Shown here: positions 61,602 to 64,000 of the stretch, in pieces
Position numbering within the stretch: position 1 is the first letter of the stretch
How the letters are laid out: every line of letters starts with the position of its first letter
NCBI GenBank assembly: GCA_900316795.1
Contig: ONEF01000014.1
Coordinates: forward strand, 1-64,000
Origin: an uncultured Bacteroidales bacterium
GTDB lineage: Bacteria; Bacteroidota; Bacteroidia; Bacteroidales; UBA932
Direction of reading: 5' to 3'
Length of the DNA: 64,000 nucleotides
Notes under the pieces: generated by a model
Databases searched by the model: none
What the model saw: only the letters and a program-made list of their open reading frames with translations
What the model was told of the DNA's origin: nothing
Position numbers and translations under genes: made by a program

Positions 61602-61811
61602 TCAGTCGTTTTTTGTCAGGTTTTCTATTACGTGAGCGGCTTTTTCCTTGTCCGTCTTGTAGGAAGAAAGCTCCGGCTTGAAGAAGAATATCCTCAGGAC
61701 GAGAAACATAATGACCAGCTTTATGATAACAATCAGCCAAAGACTCTTCCCGACATCCATGTTCCGGAAGCCGTCTCGGTAAAAGTTGAATATCCTTCTT
61801 GCCGCGTTCAC
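61602..61811 (-). CDS. DUF4492 small membrane protein ahead of cydA
   Basis: The 69-residue protein has IFNFYRDGFRNMDVGKSLW, then one membrane helix (LIVIIKLVIMFLVLRIFFF, about 26-44) and a charged tail. DUF4492 proteins stand before cydA throughout Bacteroidota and may be bd oxidase assembly or accessory subunits. The start is a GTG at 61811, only four bases past a promoter box; no ATG occurs until residue 18. The stop lies one base before the cydA start. Confidence 0.85.
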   Translation of the reverse strand: MNAARRIFNFYRDGFRNMDVGKSLWLIVIIKLVIMFLVLRIFFFKPELSSYKTDKEKAAHVIENLTKND

Positions 61812-61815
61812 TTTC

Positions 61816-61823
61816 CAAATATA
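61816..61823 (-). promoter_or_regulatory. -7 promoter element TATATTTG for the cyd operon
   Basis: The minus-strand TATATTTG ends four bases before the GTG start of the DUF4492 gene. The operon mRNA would therefore have virtually no leader. Confidence 0.55.
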
Positions 61824-61869
61824 ACAAAACCTTCCTAATCCTGGCTTGTTTTTTGAAATGACTTTTACT

Positions 61870-61877
61870 TAAATTTG
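61870..61877 (+). promoter_or_regulatory. -7 promoter element TAAATTTG for the Tat ferredoxin gene
   Basis: TAAATTTG fits TAnnTTTG and ends 33 bases before the ATG at 61911. It is divergent from the cyd promoter 47 bases away. Confidence 0.58.
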
Positions 61878-61910
61878 CATCGCTGAAAAGAACACTGAAG
61901 AATCACAGAA

Positions 61911-62342
61911 ATGGAAAAGAAAGCAAATAACAATATAAACCGGGGCAGAAGAGATGCCCTTAAGGCTGCAGGTCTTTTTGTGGCTGCTTTTGTTGGTTCA
62001 AGTATGCTCGACAAGATAGGAGCCGCCGCCCTGTCAGTTGACGACATGGTGGAGTCTGACCAGCAACAGAGAATAGTCAGAAAAGCCGTTTTTGTATCCA
62101 AGAACTGCAAGGTTCACAAGCAGATAGCATCAAAGGCAAAGAACCTGGAAGACTGCCTGCTCTGCATAGACGCCTGCCCAAGGAAGGCAATAGTTGTCGC
62201 CGATATAAAGGGCTCAAAAATAAAAGGCCCTCAACTCAAGGAGGACCTTTGCATCGGTTGCGGCCGCTGTGCCAGAGTTTGCCCTGAAAATCCTAAGGGA
62301 TGGGAAATTTGGGACAGGACCAACAACAAGAAGCTGATGTAA
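61911..62342 (+). CDS. Tat-exported ferredoxin-like iron-sulfur protein
   Basis: The 143 residues begin with a twin-arginine signal (INRGRRDALKAAGLFVAAFVG, RR at 13-14), followed by a ferredoxin-like domain. The second motif is complete (CIGCGRCARVCP, Cys114, 117, 120, 124). The first has only three cysteines (DCLLCIDACP, Cys82, 85, 89); the missing ligand could be Cys66 (KNCKVH) or the cluster could be [3Fe-4S]. It would act in the periplasm or on its membrane face, passing electrons between redox partners. The divergent neighbour is the cytochrome bd operon; the TatA/TatC needed for export are at 23-24 kb. Confidence 0.85.
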   Translation: MEKKANNNINRGRRDALKAAGLFVAAFVGSSMLDKIGAAALSVDDMVESDQQQRIVRKAVFVSKNCKVHKQIASKAKNLEDCLLCIDACPRKAIVVADIKGSKIKGPQLKEDLCIGCGRCARVCPENPKGWEIWDRTNNKKLM

Positions 62343-62351
62343 ACGGTTGGA

Positions 62352-62891
62352 CTATTGGTCGTAACCGTCGTAATGCTCTTCGATTTGTTCCAGACTGTCA
62401 ATCTTGAAAGTGTCTCCGTCCTGGACAAGAGTCAGCTTTATGGTGTAATGGTATTCTTTGTTTTCGCCCTGGTCATGGGTGCAGGACACTAAATATGCAT
62501 CCCCCTCAGGTTTGATGGTGCGTGTCTTCAATCCGCCGGTATCTCCGCCGCCATTGTAGCATAACAGCCAGATTGCCATGCATTCGCCTTCGCAATCATA
62601 ATCATACGAGTCCATAAGCCATTGTTTCATCTTAGGGGTTATATTGCTGTTGATGAACTCGTAGTTTACAATGTCTTTGTCAAATACTTCATCATAAACC
62701 TTATAGAATCCCTCCAGGAAAGCCTTTCCGGCAGCAACCTTTGCAGAGTCAATAATAGCTGCAGCAGCCTCGGTCTGTGCAGTTTCAGCTTGAGCCTGGT
62801 TGTTTGGCTCTTCAGCTTTGTTGTTGGATTTGCAGGCAAAGAAGACTAAGGCGCCCAGTGCCAGTACAGAAAAGAGTCTAATTGTTCTCAT
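62352..62891 (-). CDS. unknown lipoprotein, DUF3828-like
   Basis: A lipoprotein signal (LGALVFFACKS, Cys20) is followed by an Ala/Glu/Gln/Thr-rich linker (about 22-50) and a domain with FLEGFYKVYDEVFD, ITPKMKQWLMDSYDYDCEGECMAIW and a beta-rich end HYTIKLTLVQDGDTFKIDSL. The layout resembles DUF3828-type periplasmic domains. It converges on the Tat ferredoxin gene with nine bases between the stops. The linker composition is similar to that of the lipoprotein at 40.1 kb, but no shared domain was seen. Confidence 0.72.
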   Translation of the reverse strand: MRTIRLFSVLALGALVFFACKSNNKAEEPNNQAQAETAQTEAAAAIIDSAKVAAGKAFLEGFYKVYDEVFDKDIVNYEFINSNITPKMKQWLMDSYDYDCEGECMAIWLLCYNGGGDTGGLKTRTIKPEGDAYLVSCTHDQGENKEYHYTIKLTLVQDGDTFKIDSLEQIEEHYDGYDQ

Positions 62892-62899
62892 TGTATTGT

Positions 62900-63781
62900 T
62901 TATTTACGGTTTTTGTATGCCTTGAGTGTGTTCTGGAGAAGCGAAGCGATTGTCATAGGCCCCACTCCGCCGGGAACTGGAGTTATGTAGCTGCATTTAG
63001 GGGCGACATTGTCAAAGTCCACATCCCCTACCAGACGGTATCCGCTCTTTCTGGAAGCGTCTTCAATGGAGTTGATTCCCACATCGATAATTACCGCTCC
63101 TTCCTTTACCATATCTTCCTTGACAAAGAAAGGGATTCCGATTGCAGCAACTATGATATCGGCTTCTCTGGTGTACTTGGCGATGTCCTTTGTGCGGCTG
63201 TGGCACATGGTCACCGTGCAGTCTCCGGGATAGCCCTTCCTTGAAAGGAGGTTCGCCATCGGACGTCCGACTATGTTGCTTCTTCCCAGGACAACGCAGC
63301 TCTTGCCCTTGGTTTCTATCTTGTTGCGTTCAAGAAGAGTCATTATTCCCATCGGGGTAGCCGGAAGGAAGGTGTCCTGGCCCAGCATCATCTTTCCGGC
63401 GGAAACAGGATGGAATCCGTCAACGTCCTTTTCGGGAACTATAGTCGCGATCACCTTGTTCTCGTCGATGTGCTTAGGGAGAGGAAGCTGGACGATCAGG
63501 CCGTCTATGTTGCTGTCCGCATTGATGTTGCGTATTATTTTCAGCAGTTCTTCTTCCGTGGTCTCTTCGGGAAGACGGATAACGTCGGAAGTGAATCCAG
63601 CGTCCGCGCACGCCTTTTCCTTGTTGGCTACGTATGTCTTGCTGGCGGGATTGTTGCCTACCAGAATGGCCGTGAGTGAAGGTCTGCGGCCTCCGTTTGC
63701 AAGTATCTGTTCAACTTCCTGCCTGATTTCGGCTCTGATTGCGGCGCTTTCCGCCTTGCCGTCCAATAACTTGTATTCCAT
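62900..63781 (-). CDS. folD: methylenetetrahydrofolate dehydrogenase/cyclohydrolase FolD
   Basis: FolD interconverts 5,10-methylene-, methenyl- and 10-formyl-THF. The 293 residues contain [28 protein letters not shown] (with the catalytic Lys near 56), [46 protein letters not shown] and [19 protein letters not shown], all diagnostic. The length is standard. It lies 12 bases after ffh and eight bases before the DUF3828-like gene. Confidence 0.97.
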   Translation of the reverse strand: MEYKLLDGKAESAAIRAEIRQEVEQILANGGRRPSLTAILVGNNPASKTYVANKEKACADAGFTSDVIRLPEETTEEELLKIIRNINADSNIDGLIVQLPLPKHIDENKVIATIVPEKDVDGFHPVSAGKMMLGQDTFLPATPMGIMTLLERNKIETKGKSCVVLGRSNIVGRPMANLLSRKGYPGDCTVTMCHSRTKDIAKYTREADIIVAAIGIPFFVKEDMVKEGAVIIDVGINSIEDASRKSGYRLVGDVDFDNVAPKCSYITPVPGGVGPMTIASLLQNTLKAYKNRK

Positions 63782-63793
63782 CTGATTGCGTTG

Positions 63794-64000
63794 TTATCTG
63801 CCCATGTTCCTGAGGTTGCGCATCTGGGCCATTCGGTTTCTGAGGCCTCCTCCGGCAACATTCTTCATTACTTTCTTTGTCTGCTCGAACTGCTTGATAA
63901 GGCGGTTCACTTCAGCGATGGAAGTGCCGCTACCGCTGGCAATCCTGTTCCTTCTGCTGCCGTTGAGCACTTCCGGATGCTCTTTTTCAAACGGAGTCAT
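63794..64000 (-). CDS. ffh: signal recognition particle protein Ffh, C-terminal part only
   Basis: Only the last 69 codons are inside the window; the N-terminal GTPase domain lies beyond 64000. The visible part has MTPFEKEHPEVLNGSRRNRIA, GSGTSIAEVNRLIKQFEQTKKVMKN and a basic Met/Asn/Arg-rich tail (GGLRNRMAQMRNLRNMGR). This is the M-domain end of Ffh, with the conserved SRRxRIAxGSG motif that binds the SRP RNA. The ATG at 64000 is internal to the real gene. Confidence 0.93.
   Translation of the reverse strand: MTPFEKEHPEVLNGSRRNRIASGSGTSIAEVNRLIKQFEQTKKVMKNVAGGGLRNRMAQMRNLRNMGR

Overview
The window is a 64 kb stretch of a Bacteroidota chromosome, most likely an anaerobic or microaerophilic gut-type Bacteroidales. 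The evidence is direct: many start codons are preceded by the phylum-specific -7 element TAnnTTTG; Shine-Dalgarno sequences are mostly absent; and there are typical Bacteroidota families (DUF4492 ahead of cydA, a NagB-PIG-L fusion, DUF3467, an Omp85 lipoprotein, TatA/TatC without a separate TatB). Most of the window is housekeeping sequence. No CRISPR array, insertion sequence, tRNA or rRNA gene was recognised.

Layout. 1-11.6 kb is on the minus strand: a truncated macro-domain-like protein, a 440-base repeat-rich intergenic region, mnmE, ettA, a small EF-hand protein, then a cluster of isochorismatase-like hydrolase, rlmD, glycosyltransferase and a flippase fused to a methyltransferase, and a DUF389 membrane protein. 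11.7-16.6 kb is on the plus strand: rarA, kdsA, a NagB-like/PIG-L fusion and a CBM9-like secreted protein. 16.6-19 kb holds an Omp85 lipoprotein (minus); 19-21.2 kb a SpeA-like decarboxylase and a SpoU methyltransferase (plus). 21.2-29.9 kb is a minus-strand run valS, Ca2+-ATPase, thioesterase, tatA, tatC, ABC-F. 30-35.3 kb is a plus-strand run DUF3467, etfB, etfA, acyl-CoA dehydrogenase, kdsC, maf.

35.3-36.9 kb is the clearest accessory patch: a truncated start of an Rhs/YD-repeat-type secreted protein is joined directly to two A+T-rich unknown genes, which looks like the remains of a polymorphic-toxin locus with an orphan immunity-like gene. After it come recQ with an abutting membrane protein (minus), two lipoproteins, pckA and a DUF4919-like protein (plus), a glycosyltransferase and aqpZ (minus), and a purine salvage cluster (MTA/SAH deaminase, nucleoside phosphorylase, MBL hydrolase; minus). 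48.7-53.2 kb (plus) carries an ADP-forming acyl-CoA synthetase homologue lacking its expected catalytic histidine, a 52-residue membrane peptide, a ZapB-like coiled coil, zapA, a 6S-type RNA and rny.

53.3-61.8 kb (minus) is the energy section: a trimeric electron-bifurcating-type [FeFe] hydrogenase (hydB-hydA-hydC) and an operon of DUF4492, cytochrome bd (cydAB) and a dicarboxylate/amino-acid symporter. With the anaerobe-type ETF/acyl-CoA dehydrogenase and ATP-forming PEP carboxykinase, this indicates a fermenter that makes or handles H2 and reduced ferredoxin and can also scavenge traces of O2. 61.9-64 kb has a Tat-exported ferredoxin-like protein, a lipoprotein, folD and the 3' end of ffh.

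No complete, clearly new multi-gene system was found. The best leads are the degraded Rhs locus, the flippase-methyltransferase fusion, the altered active sites in the NagB-like and acyl-CoA synthetase proteins, the Tat ferredoxin with an incomplete cysteine set, short or absent mRNA leaders at several promoters, and the repeat structure at 0.8-1.0 kb.
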